From Fictibacillus sp. BK138 (GTDB lineage Bacteria > Bacillota > Bacilli > Bacillales > Fictibacillaceae): a stretch of DNA of 64,000 nt. The notes beneath the pieces were generated by a model, which worked only from the letters and a program-made list of their open reading frames with translations, was not told where the DNA came from and made no database searches. Of the stretch, positions 35,039 through 44,014 are shown piece after piece (positions within the stretch are counted from its first letter, which is position 1; every line of letters begins with the position of its first letter). The stretch spans positions 62,001 through 126,000 of the forward strand of contig NZ_SGXL01000003.1 in the NCBI RefSeq assembly GCF_004216955.1. Direction: 5' to 3'. The position numbers were made by a program, and so were the translations under genes.

Positions 35039-36304
35039 CTAAAATAGTTTCAGTTGTTCCATCTTATCGCTTTCACAAAGATCATCAATTAAAGTTTTAT
35101 TTAAACGAGCAGTGAATATAATTTCTTTAGCATTTCTTATTGTAGATATCGTATTATTTTGGGATAAAAAGGTAAGTGATTTTGTTTTTGAAAGTCTTTT
35201 CATAAAGTTATAGATTGATTTATCCACGTCTGACCTAAATGGAAGTGGAGTTTCTTCTAAATAAAATTTAACAAATTCAAAGTAGCTTGTTTTTTTATTG
35301 TTGAATTGACTCAAAAAATCATTCAAAAAATCTCTATATTCATAAGAAGAAGATTGTACGTCATCAGAAAAAAGATCATTTTCTACGGTGATTCCGCCTA
35401 ATTGATAATTGCGTATGTACTTATCTTCTGCAGTTATTTTCAATTGTTCAAAATCTACCATTGACTCTTTCATTTGTCGTAATCCCTCTAAGTTTTTAGT
35501 AGCAAATACGAGATGAAAATAAACATTAGGATTAAGTTTACTAAAAATTCTTTTGCTTAATACAAAGAGTTCTTCTCCTGAGTTTTTCTTTAATTGGCTT
35601 TTATATAATTCAATAATTTTATCTTCTAATTGAAGCAAGTTTTTAGTTTGTAATGTAGTAATATTATTTTCTGTTGCTATCTCTAAATATTCTGATATAT
35701 CCTCATTAAGTTCATTAAGTCCAAAAAATTCCTTAAGAGGCAACTGGTTATTTTTAATATTATGATTTCTTACAAGGGAGTAGCTCATAACATTTATTAG
35801 TATTTCATGTGATTGTTGATTTAAAATTTGTTGAATTTTCGGCATAGGTAATCCTTTATATCCAAATGGATCAATAAAAAATAACGATGGATAACCTTTA
35901 GTCTTTCTTAACATATTGTCTATATGTTCTTCAAAAGTCCCATAATTGTTTGAAACTTGTTCAGGGAAAGGGGCTTGTCGTTTTAAACTTTGCAGCGCAT
36001 TGTAGTATTCTCTATGTGCTTCTATTGTGTGGATGAAAAATTTAATACTTTTCTCATATTTTTTTTGGAGTGACCCTTGTAAATGAAAAAGATTTTCTGA
36101 TGCAATTTTAGGTGAACCGTGATCTCCATCATCAAAAGTTCCCTTACCAGCAAAACAATCCACAAAGTGGACTCGTTTTAAATTTGTTCCGAAAGAAGCG
36201 TTACTTAATACTTTAGCCCATCGAACTAAATAATTTTCAAGTAAGATATGTTTAAGTACTGTTTGAATGTCTCTTTTTTGAAAATGTTTTTCCTTTACAC
36301 TCAT
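35039..36304 (-). CDS. tcmP: Three-Cys-motif partner protein TcmP
   Basis: 421 residues. HFVDCFAGKGTFDDG (46-60) and FFIDPFGYKGLPM (142-154) are the TcmP hallmarks and resemble the SAM-binding and catalytic loops of methyltransferases. A C-terminal winged-helix-like region follows. TcmP genes occur next to Gp37/Gp68-type three-Cys proteins on mobile DNA; the joint function is not known, with DNA or RNA modification or phage defence plausible. The pair is bounded by a direct repeat, suggesting acquisition as a unit. Confidence 0.88.
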   Translation of the reverse strand: MSVKEKHFQKRDIQTVLKHILLENYLVRWAKVLSNASFGTNLKRVHFVDCFAGKGTFDDGDHGSPKIASENLFHLQGSLQKKYEKSIKFFIHTIEAHREYYNALQSLKRQAPFPEQVSNNYGTFEEHIDNMLRKTKGYPSLFFIDPFGYKGLPMPKIQQILNQQSHEILINVMSYSLVRNHNIKNNQLPLKEFFGLNELNEDISEYLEIATENNITTLQTKNLLQLEDKIIELYKSQLKKNSGEELFVLSKRIFSKLNPNVYFHLVFATKNLEGLRQMKESMVDFEQLKITAEDKYIRNYQLGGITVENDLFSDDVQSSSYEYRDFLNDFLSQFNNKKTSYFEFVKFYLEETPLPFRSDVDKSIYNFMKRLSKTKSLTFLSQNNTISTIRNAKEIIFTARLNKTLIDDLCESDKMEQLKLF

Positions 36305-36850
36305 TTATACACACTCCTACAAAATAAACTTAAATCCACTCAATAGTCCTGACCTTACCACTAAATATCCAATAACATCCAACTATCGATCAACTCTGGC
36401 TGCAAGCAATATTATTCTGTTTCTTTACCTACTAGCCTATTAAAAAATTATATCATATTATTGGTTAAAATGTATTTTATTGTAAATGAGTTTTTATGAG
36501 AATCCATAGCTGCAAATCGTTTGCTAAAGCATGTAATTAATATGAACGTTTGTAAATTTACTTTAGTAGTTTTGTGAACGCATTTATTTAGTTGTTTATT
36601 ATGATTAATGATAGTTCGTAAATCACACAATAATAACTATATAGGTTTACTTACCTTTATAAATAAGGTCTTATGAATTTACTCAATTGATTTTTTCATA
36701 TATATTAACATATACATATATGATGTTATTTTATATAAAAAAGATAAATATATTATCAAAACTCCTCAATAATCATTACCAAACCAACGAAATATACAGG
36801 TATGTTACAATTGAGACAACATAAAAAGAGGGAATGAAGAATGGATAGCA
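36305..36850. other. AT-rich gap with right copy of the 21-bp repeat
   Basis: No gene supported. 36690-36750 is an AT island with ACATATACATATATG. Bases 36823-36843 repeat 33685-33705. Confidence 0.4.
36823..36843 (+). repeat. Right copy of 21-bp direct repeat
   Basis: Identical to 33685-33705; both in the same orientation, 3.1 kb apart, with the TcmP pair between. Confidence 0.7.
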
Positions 36851-37096
36851 TATGATTATTACAGAAGATACATGGGTGTCGGAAAAACGTTAGTGTTTTT
36901 TGCATGCTGGTATAGCTTAGAACATTTTGATGGACATGTGATGCTCTCCTCTAAAACCAGTAAAGTTCCGCTCTATCAAGGAATGGGAGCTTTCATTGGT
37001 GGTTTCAAGGACGACGTAGATGGCGGACATCCCATGATCTTTTATCCTCAGAGTTCTAAAAAGAACGTGAATACATACTTATCAGGAGGTGTGTAA
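36851..37096 (+). pseudogene. GNAT acetyltransferase C-terminal fragment
   Basis: The frame AYDYYRRYMGVGKTLVFFAC then WYSLEHFDGHVMLSSKTSK resembles motifs A and B of GNAT acetyltransferases, where the GxGK loop binds acetyl-CoA. The N-terminal half of the fold is missing; the frame is closed by a stop shortly upstream and the first ATG (36872) has no ribosome site. It ends in the ribosome site of the next gene. The break coincides with the 21-bp repeat. Confidence 0.5.
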
Positions 37097-37097
37097 C

Positions 37098-37340
37098 ATG
37101 GATAAGATGATACAGGTAATCGAGAGGACAGAACGCGGCCTAAGAGTAAGAAGGGTGAGTGAACATGATATAAAAAAAGACTTGCAGCACTTTGACGATG
37201 TATTTATAGATGGAGTTTTCACCTTGAATAGACTCCAGAAGCCACGTACCAAACTGCGTCCCATGTTAGCCTATTGTAAACAAAAAGGCATCACACCCGA
37301 TGAGTTAACACCCGAAGAATGGCAGCAATTTTATGAATAA
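37098..37340 (+). CDS. Uncharacterised 80-aa protein
   Basis: ATG at 37098 has AGGAGG eight bases upstream, overlapping the end of the GNAT-like fragment. The protein (MIQVIERTERGLRVRRVSEH; CKQKGITPDELTPEEWQQFY) is soluble with a helical C-terminus that looks like a small phage or ICE protein. No function assigned. Confidence 0.6.
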   Translation: MDKMIQVIERTERGLRVRRVSEHDIKKDLQHFDDVFIDGVFTLNRLQKPRTKLRPMLAYCKQKGITPDELTPEEWQQFYE

Positions 37341-37348
37341 GAACAAAT

Positions 37349-37380
37349 AACAACTCTCTAGTTCCTGGAGAGTTGTTTTA
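37349..37380 (+). terminator. Terminator of the 80-aa gene
   Basis: AACAACTCTC (37349-37358) pairs with GAGAGTTGTT (37368-37377), followed by T. Confidence 0.85.
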
Positions 37381-37684
37381 TGTTTAAAAAGTGTATTTAT
37401 TTAATTGCGACGAATTAACGATAGTTTTTATTTTATAATCAAAAAAAGCATAGAGAGGTTAACATGTGACATCATAGCAAGATATTAGATTTGGAGTCAT
37501 GATGCCTAGATTCAAGAAGCTTTAAGCTTTTTAATCGTGCTTTATCCTGCTATACGTTAAAGAAGAAATGACCGCACGCTATGCTCTTATTATCCAATCT
37601 CTTAAGTAACTGTGCTCCCTTAAGCCTCGGGACTATAAAAAATCTGATAAGCTGAACAGAAGATTCTTTTATACTTTTAAAAAA

Positions 37685-37708
37685 AAGAAGCGGCAGGGCC
37701 CGCTTCTT
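37685..37708 (-). terminator. Terminator of the RsbR-like gene
   Basis: AAGAAGCGG (37685-37693) and CCGCTTCTT (37700-37708) pair exactly and overlap the stop; T-rich on the minus strand. Confidence 0.85.
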
Positions 37709-38555
37709 ATCTTTGCTCTTTTATTTCGATAAAGGCTTGGTGAAGATTACCTTTTATATGAAGGCTATCTAGTTTCAACCCCAATCCGACCATGGTTTGT
37801 GCCACCTCTGGACGAATTCCTGTCAGAACTGTCTTTACCCCTAATAGCGATAATGCGTCCACGACTTTGAACAACTGATCAGCAACCATCGTGTCGACGA
37901 ACAACACACCGGATACATCGATGATCAAGTGTTCCAAGTTTAACTTCATAGCCTGATTCATCGTTTCTTCCATCAATAACTGTGCCCTTTCCGTATCAAT
38001 GTTACCGATAAGTGGGAGTACTCCCGTCCCTTTGATCAAGGGAACAACAGGAATCGATAACTCTAAGAAAGCAGACTTGGCCTTTTCGAGAACTTTTTGA
38101 AAAGACTGTACATAGTTTAAACTAAAACAATATACCGCATGATCTAAAAGCGGGTCGAGGATCTCGATGATCCGAAAGATGGTCGCAGCTGACATTCCTT
38201 GTTTCATCGCCTCTTCTTCAATGGCTCTCCATATGTGTTCCCGGTAAAAACTAGTATCTTTTAACGCTTCATCAAGAGGGGCTCCTAACTGAAATAGATA
38301 TTCTCCAGTGTCTTTCCCCCATCTTGATATTTTTTCAATTGATTTTTCTTTTTCATCCATATTAGTTAACGCTTCCCCAAAAAGAGTGATGAATGAAGCA
38401 CGCAATTCCATGATATTTGGCTCGATCTTCTCGAACTCTTCCTTTTCTGTTCGTGTCATGACCACTCCAGACATCCGGTCTGAATGAACTTGTTCTGCAA
38501 TTTCTTTTTTACGTTTTTGAATCATATCCCCAACTAGCTTAATTTCGTTCTTCAT
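37707..38555 (-). CDS. RsbR-family STAS protein (stressosome component)
   Basis: 282 residues. The C-terminal ~115 residues are a STAS domain (VVPLIKGTGVLPLIGNIDTE, then LIIDVSGVLFVDTMVADQL and VKTVLTGIRPEVAQTMVGLG). The N-terminal ~160 residues are helical and would be the sensory part, as in RsbRA paralogues that build the stressosome controlling sigma-B. The conserved phosphorylated threonines of RsbRA (within DxSGV... and DT) appear only in part, with VDT present. It is a single gene with its own terminator. Confidence 0.85.
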   Translation of the reverse strand: MKNEIKLVGDMIQKRKKEIAEQVHSDRMSGVVMTRTEKEEFEKIEPNIMELRASFITLFGEALTNMDEKEKSIEKISRWGKDTGEYLFQLGAPLDEALKDTSFYREHIWRAIEEEAMKQGMSAATIFRIIEILDPLLDHAVYCFSLNYVQSFQKVLEKAKSAFLELSIPVVPLIKGTGVLPLIGNIDTERAQLLMEETMNQAMKLNLEHLIIDVSGVLFVDTMVADQLFKVVDALSLLGVKTVLTGIRPEVAQTMVGLGLKLDSLHIKGNLHQAFIEIKEQR

Positions 38556-39240
38556 TTTATCCTCCAGATCCTTAAATCATTCTATTTCCATTATAAACTA
38601 CCATAATATAGAATATCTATTTTGAAGGAACCTCTAGCATAATCATCCGTTCATATTCCAATCAGATAAATTTTTCAGGAGATGTATAAACTTAACTTTT
38701 ATAAAATAATTATGACATATATTTATATGTCATATTTAACAATGATTTGTATATTAAAATATATTTTATAACTGTTAAATAAAAAAATACCTTTCAACTA
38801 CATAGTTTTAAAACTTTATGAATTTAATGAAACATACTTAGATTCTGAAGGATCACATAGACCTAAAGATCCATAGCTATTCAGAACACAGGGAAAGAAA
38901 CAGTGAACGTTTTTCAGCGAGAAGTTCCTGAGCGAGGTTTAACGTTAAAAGGTTCTCACAGAGGGTAAAGTCCAATCCACACATAACAGAAAGTTGAATT
39001 TCCAGATGGATATAGACCGCTTTTTTATCTTAAATCCTAATTCGGATAGGTTTTAGCAAGGTAACAATAACTATGGTCATGTAAAAGGAATAAGTGGCCG
39101 TTGAACTGAATTAAAAGTAAGAGTAAAAATCCGATGAAATTATTAAACAAACAAACGTAGCAAGATAGTTGAAGAAGGATTCCCATTAATAATTATAGAA
39201 TTGTCTTAAAGAGATATTCATGAATAGTGGTGTTTAAATA
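38556..39240. other. Gene-free stretch with an 11-bp perfect palindrome
   Basis: TATGACATATA (38711-38721) and TATATGTCATA (38724-38734) are exact complements separated by TT. No reading frame with a ribosome site was found in the ~680 bp. Confidence 0.5.
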
Positions 39241-39569
39241 GTGGAATTTAATCAATACCAGCAAGTAATGAACGATACAAAGTGGGAGAAATTAGGATAG
39301 AAATGTATGACTATCCAAACAATCGACAATGGAGAACAAAAGATATTGAAACTGGCTACATTTGCCCTTGGGACGGGGAATGGTACTATCATTTTAAGCT
39401 GGGCGGATATAAGACCATTGAATGGTTGGAGATAAAAGCAGAAACCGAAGAAATAATGAATGATGTTTTAGAAATACTTAATATCATTCACGTTCCTGGA
39501 GAGATATTAAATGATGTGGTCAGGGTTTATGGGTACGTAGAAATCGGTAAATCTGTTAATTATCTTTAA
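39241..39569 (+). pseudogene. DUF6678-like (immunity-type) gene broken by a frameshift
   Basis: One frame gives FNQYQQVMNDTKWEKL and stops at 39300; the next frame continues it with RIEMYDYPNNRQWRTKDIET and YICPWDGEWYYHFKLGGYKT to 39569. Joined, the product reads like a single intact small protein of the DUF6678 type (moderate-confidence recollection). A one-base change near 39290 breaks it. The GTG at 39282 inside the second frame could still yield a 95-residue product but has no ribosome site. It is followed by a weak terminator. Confidence 0.65.
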
Positions 39570-39599
39570 AAACCCTTTCATGTAACGGGTGTTTTTTTT
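39567..39599 (+). terminator. Weak terminator
   Basis: AAAACCC...GGGTGTTTT stem with a T run; the next gene's ribosome site follows immediately. Confidence 0.5.
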
Positions 39600-39610
39600 A
39601 GGAGGGTGTT

Positions 39611-39898
39611 ATGAGTATTCCACTTGAATTAGACGGTGCAAAGGTATTAATGTACACCAAAAACGACACTACTAAACAACTAAGTTTAATGGTTTTTAAA
39701 GAGGAAGATGGTTCAACAAATGAAGTACCAATAACCGCATTAGCAATTGCACAATACGATAAAGACGACAGATACTATCTATTTCTGTGTGACAAGGTTT
39801 GGGAAGTGCAAAATGATTATCTTCTTGACTCAATTGAAGAATGTATCGGTTTTGCAGAAGGCTTTGGCATTTTTAATGAAGATTGGTCAGAAAGATAG
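39611..39898 (+). CDS. Uncharacterised acidic 95-aa protein, immunity-like
   Basis: ATG with AGGAGGG upstream. The protein is acidic, alternates short strands and helices (MSIPLELDGAKVLMYTKNDT; YLLDSIEECIGFAEGFGIF), and has no signal peptide. Together with the broken neighbour it resembles orphan immunity genes, but no toxin is seen nearby. It ends about 100 bp from the convergent conjugation operon. Confidence 0.6.
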   Translation: MSIPLELDGAKVLMYTKNDTTKQLSLMVFKEEDGSTNEVPITALAIAQYDKDDRYYLFLCDKVWEVQNDYLLDSIEECIGFAEGFGIFNEDWSER

Positions 39899-40000
39899 GC
39901 ATTAAGTTCAATTCCAATCATCGTAACTCTTTTTACTTTAATAAGACTAAAGCTTCTGCTTAGTTCCTCTACTTTTCTTACAACACTAGTTATATCTCCT

Positions 40001-40540
40001 TTAAGAAGTAGAACGCCCGGTTAATTCCCCGACAAATTCTACATCATCGATTTTCCAACCTTGCTGTTTCACATGAATAAGAAAGGTTTTGACTATCACC
40101 GTTTCAGTATTAGATACATTATTATACTCTGTGGAAAGCTTGAATTCATTGAAAAATTCAAATTCCGTTTTGGAAGATTGATATTCATAAGCCTTTAATC
40201 CTGTCATTAAAGACTTTACGGATTGCTCGGAATTTGGTAGTTCTGTTCCAGAAGGATGAGTTGCTTTGTATCCCTGATCCGTCATCAATGGCTTAATTTT
40301 TTCATACCTTTCAGTAGTAGTTTGGTAGGTGAAAAAGCTATTTAAAAACTTTCGATTCACTTCTAATGCGTCCGTGTTCTGGATAGAAGATAGTGTGGCT
40401 ATTTTCTCTTCATAATTATTTTGGTTGGCTCTTACTTCTTGCAACTGTGACCGCAAACTAAAAACATACATGACAACGACCAGAGCTGCGAAAAATCCAA
40501 TCATTAGTAATACATAGTGTTTCTTTTGTCTAGACTCCAT
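40001..40540 (-). CDS. Conjugation-operon membrane-anchored protein
   Basis: 179 residues with one N-terminal membrane segment (YVLLMIGFFAALVVVMYVFS), a short coiled coil (RSQLQEVRANQNNYEEKI), and an extracellular domain of ~120 residues whose strand pattern (EFNEFKLSTEYNN; TVIVKTFLIHVKQQGWKIDD) resembles the NTF2-like fold of VirB8-type proteins. ATG with GGAGGTG upstream. It is the last gene of the leftward transfer operon, 16 bp after the wall hydrolase. Likely a structural part of the transfer channel. Confidence 0.65.
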   Translation of the reverse strand: MESRQKKHYVLLMIGFFAALVVVMYVFSLRSQLQEVRANQNNYEEKIATLSSIQNTDALEVNRKFLNSFFTYQTTTERYEKIKPLMTDQGYKATHPSGTELPNSEQSVKSLMTGLKAYEYQSSKTEFEFFNEFKLSTEYNNVSNTETVIVKTFLIHVKQQGWKIDDVEFVGELTGRSTS

Positions 40541-40556
40541 AACCTTTTCACCTCCG

Positions 40557-41582
40557 TTACTGAATTCGTCTAAAGCCTAAGAAAGGATATAGCCTTTTCC
40601 ATTCTTCTACAGATGAATAAGATGTTCCTTTGCTGCTGTTTGTATTAATGAACTGATCTTTTCCTACGTACATACCTACATGAGATGGTCCTAGCTTATA
40701 CGTGGAGAAGAACACTAGGTCCCCAGGCTTGATTTGATCTTCAGAGATTGGGACGGTTTTGTTGTATTGGGACTCAGCTGTACCATATAGATCAATTCCT
40801 ACTTGTCCAAAAGCATATTCGAGCAATCCTGAACAATCAAAACCTCCTGCAGCAGGCGTCCTGCCCCCCCACACATAAGGTCGGCCAAGAAACTCTTCCA
40901 TGATGTTATGAACTTCTTTAACATCAAATCGTTGTGTCCCATCTCCTACTACCACTACTTCTCCGTTATCGGTATTGTAATAGCGAAGTACATGCTGAAC
41001 ATAATTTACGTCACCATATTTGGACCATCCCATTTTAACTGCCATCATCTCACTAAATTCCGCTGCAACTTCTTTAGAATAACCCCCGCGTTCTATAGCA
41101 TATCCAATGAACCCATTTCCGAAGTTATAAGCTTGCAAAGATAACTGGATATCACCCTTAGTTTGCTTTAAGATTTCTGCAAAGTACTTCACACCGATTT
41201 GTATGGAATATTCAGGGTCTGTAATAGTTCCAGGAGGAAGACCAATCGATTCAGACGCCTGCATAACGTCTAAATGCCTGCCTCCACTTTCTTGTTGGAT
41301 AAGGGCCATAATTAGTCCTACATGTTTTCCGATCCCATATTCCTCTGCATATTTACGTATCAGTGGTTCGTATCGTAATACTTCAGCAGATACTTGTCCT
41401 GCTCCACCTGTCATACCTGATTCAAATTGATTCTCACCACCTAAACTGATAGAAAGGAATAGTGAGATACCAAAAATAGATGTGAGAAGAAGAAGAATAC
41501 CTGCAATGATCCAAGTCAGAGGGTTTTTAAGAATGGTTATGGTCGCTGCAGACTTTGCACCTTTTTTTAAAACGCCTTGCAT
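40557..41582 (-). CDS. CwlT-like bifunctional cell-wall hydrolase
   Basis: 341 residues: a membrane anchor (LTWIIAGILLLLTSIFGISL, ~23-45), a lysozyme-like domain (~65-200, IMALIQQESGG with catalytic Glu98, and LQAYNFGNG), then an NlpC/P60 endopeptidase domain (~225-340) with Cys250 in FDCSG and His301 in SHVGMYVG. It opens peptidoglycan locally so the transfer channel can cross the wall, as CwlT does in ICEBs1. ATG with AAAGGAG upstream. Operon member. Confidence 0.95.
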   Translation of the reverse strand: MQGVLKKGAKSAATITILKNPLTWIIAGILLLLTSIFGISLFLSISLGGENQFESGMTGGAGQVSAEVLRYEPLIRKYAEEYGIGKHVGLIMALIQQESGGRHLDVMQASESIGLPPGTITDPEYSIQIGVKYFAEILKQTKGDIQLSLQAYNFGNGFIGYAIERGGYSKEVAAEFSEMMAVKMGWSKYGDVNYVQHVLRYYNTDNGEVVVVGDGTQRFDVKEVHNIMEEFLGRPYVWGGRTPAAGGFDCSGLLEYAFGQVGIDLYGTAESQYNKTVPISEDQIKPGDLVFFSTYKLGPSHVGMYVGKDQFINTNSSKGTSYSSVEEWKRLYPFLGFRRIQ

Positions 41583-41675
41583 ATGCTCTCCTTTCTAAAA
41601 GCTATCCTGACGCAACCACACAGGTAATGGTTCATGAATCACTATGTAATTACGTCAAAACGCTTTTCTCCAACA

Positions 41676-43571
41676 TCATTTTTGATGTTTTGATTCCTTT
41701 ACTCTCGGGTTTCTTTCTTTTGACCTCTTGATTGTTGCAGAAGGAGGATTCCCATTTCTCTTATTTATCTGTTGCTGGGCTTCCCACTTTGTTAGATGTT
41801 TATGGGGTTCTCTTGCAGCTGCCACTTCCCTCTTGCTATCTATTCTTCCAGCCGGCATACGGTAAGAGGATGTCTGATGTTTAGTTACTGTGTGTTGCTT
41901 AGGAGGTTGAGTCTCTCCGTTTTTTCTTGTTTCTGTTGACACTTTTAAATGAGGATTTCGAGCTTCTGAAACCTCTCGGTTAGCATTTGGCATCTTGCGA
42001 GTAGAGTTGTGGTTTTTACTAACTCCTTCACCTTTTCCACTTTTGTAATCATCTAAATGAACGATAGGTACTCCTGCATTTCGTGATGCTGATCGTTTAG
42101 CTGTTCCTGCTATCATTGCTGCACTCCTTGTAGAAGTTTTCCGTCCCGAACCTTCTTCTCCTGACTGAAAACTTTCACGCAGTTTTTTATGTTGGTGGTT
42201 TTTATAAGCTGTACCAACCATACGCTTTGCTCCTTTAACGCTTTTCTCTCCCGTATCGCTCATCTTGCCAAATGTACTAGTTGTCGCTCTTTCTACGACT
42301 TGTTGGCCGTGAATCATGCCACTAGAAGCGACCTCAAAGACCTCAGTTCGATACTTGAATAAGCCCCACATAGTAATACAAATAAGGAAAACAACAAACG
42401 CATAGCCTTCTACTCCGTTGGTGACTTTAACCGATTCATAAAGCAAAGTAACAATTCCAGTAATAACCGCGATTAAAAGGACCAATCCTGCTTTCATGAG
42501 TAGAACTCCTACGATTTTCTTTCCATGATTTAAGGCACTTTCACTATAAGAAGGGATAAGTGAAAGAACTAGTGGAATGGCAGTAAAAATCACGAGTGCC
42601 AAAAACCATACTTGAAGCAAGAACTTAAAAATCCCTAATAACAAGACCGGTATCGAAAGGGCGACTGTAGATATAATAGTGACACTTAAGAAACCAAATC
42701 GTTCTCCACTAAAATCGGGTGTCATTTGCTTATTATCAAAGTTATTTACTTCATCACTTACAATATTTTCTCTTTCTTCTTTTCCTTCCTTTGAATATGG
42801 TTTAATTTCTAGAAGTTTGTCTATTCTGTTCGGATCTTCACTTACTATTTCACTCTCTTTTGTCGAACCATAATTCAAGAGTAGATACGGACGTTTCACC
42901 ATCAGGTTAAACAATTGATTTTCTAATACCGCAATTCCTTCGTTGGGATTATAAGCTGCATTGCTATTGAATTCGTCGGAACTAACAAGAACGTTTGCAG
43001 AGCTTGCTATCCCTTCAAGTTCTGCGCCCCTTTCATTCAGCCATTTAATGTTTCCGGTCGCATCTGAGTAAAACCAAAAGGTGATAACCATGATACCTAA
43101 AGCTCCTACAATGGCTTTTACTGCATGACCGACTTGTTGATTAACAAAATATCTCCAAGCAGCTGTTCCTCCAACAATAATGATAAACAAGGAAAGGAAT
43201 GTCCCGGACATAATTTCATAGATTCGTTCACTCATGATACCTGCTTCACTTGCTATGGTACTGATTAAATCAAAAGACATGAGCTGATTGATCGAATATA
43301 AGATAAAGCTTGCGATCGTTTTATTAAATCCCCACATTCCTTGATTGATAGAGTGTAAGGCATTATCGCCTGTATCTTTCAGTCCGTCTCCAATGTCAGC
43401 TTCCATCTTATAATGATCTAGGGGATATTCTTTGCTCTCTAGTGTCACGCGCCCTACAGTTTCTTCCTTTTTTTGAACAGTTGGCGAAGGATCTTCCGCA
43501 AGTGAAGCCGTTGGTATAAGAAGGAACAGCAGAGCTACACATAAAGCTATACAACGTTTTAGGAAGTTCAT
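41676..43571 (-). CDS. VirB6/TrbL-type conjugal transfer membrane protein
   Basis: 631 residues: signal peptide (LCVALLFLLIPTASLAE), an extracellular stretch, then about seven to eight membrane segments between ~85 and 420, and a long basic, low-complexity cytoplasmic tail (~430-631, rich in Lys, Arg, Asn and His). This is the layout of Gram-positive VirB6-like channel proteins (ConG; CD3337/EF1877 family). The basic tail may contact DNA or VirB4. ATG with AGGAGGG upstream. Confidence 0.85.
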   Translation of the reverse strand: MNFLKRCIALCVALLFLLIPTASLAEDPSPTVQKKEETVGRVTLESKEYPLDHYKMEADIGDGLKDTGDNALHSINQGMWGFNKTIASFILYSINQLMSFDLISTIASEAGIMSERIYEIMSGTFLSLFIIIVGGTAAWRYFVNQQVGHAVKAIVGALGIMVITFWFYSDATGNIKWLNERGAELEGIASSANVLVSSDEFNSNAAYNPNEGIAVLENQLFNLMVKRPYLLLNYGSTKESEIVSEDPNRIDKLLEIKPYSKEGKEERENIVSDEVNNFDNKQMTPDFSGERFGFLSVTIISTVALSIPVLLLGIFKFLLQVWFLALVIFTAIPLVLSLIPSYSESALNHGKKIVGVLLMKAGLVLLIAVITGIVTLLYESVKVTNGVEGYAFVVFLICITMWGLFKYRTEVFEVASSGMIHGQQVVERATTSTFGKMSDTGEKSVKGAKRMVGTAYKNHQHKKLRESFQSGEEGSGRKTSTRSAAMIAGTAKRSASRNAGVPIVHLDDYKSGKGEGVSKNHNSTRKMPNANREVSEARNPHLKVSTETRKNGETQPPKQHTVTKHQTSSYRMPAGRIDSKREVAAAREPHKHLTKWEAQQQINKRNGNPPSATIKRSKERNPRVKESKHQK

Positions 43572-43582
43572 CTAATCCCTCC

Positions 43583-44014
43583 TTATTTACAGTGGATACA
43601 AGCTTCTCTTTTATAATCCTTTTTAATTTCATCCCTGACAATATCCGAACTTTTACTTATGTCGATCTTCCACATATCATCTCTTTCGCGTAATACAATA
43701 TTTTCCTCTACCGCATTATCACCATTGGGATTATCAAAATCTGCAAGTACATAATATTGCTCTAGTTCTTTGTCGTAATATATTTCAAAACGAATATCTT
43801 CATATCTCAACCCTGAATTAACTTTTTTTGCTGTCTTATGAACTTCATATGAGCCCTTTTCGTAAATGAATTTTTGTTCCTTTTTATAATCTCTATCAAA
43901 CTTTGCCTTTTCCCACTTATATGCGGTATCTGCTATCTCTTCAGGAGATGTATTTTGACTGCATCCTGTTAAAACTACAATTAAAGTGATAAATAAGAAT
44001 ACTAGTTTTTTCAT
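43583..44014 (-). CDS. Small lipoprotein of the conjugation operon
   Basis: 143 residues starting at the ATG at 44014, which overlaps the VirB4 stop (TAATG) and has GAGGAGG upstream. The signal is lipoprotein-type (KKLVFLFITLIVVLTGC, Cys ~18). The mature part has an NTF2/DUF4878-like pattern (AYKWEKAKFDRDYKKEQKFI ... MWKIDISK). Surface-anchored; possibly involved in mating contact or exclusion. It sits between virB4 and virB6-like genes. Confidence 0.75.
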   Translation of the reverse strand: MKKLVFLFITLIVVLTGCSQNTSPEEIADTAYKWEKAKFDRDYKKEQKFIYEKGSYEVHKTAKKVNSGLRYEDIRFEIYYDKELEQYYVLADFDNPNGDNAVEENIVLRERDDMWKIDISKSSDIVRDEIKKDYKREACIHCK

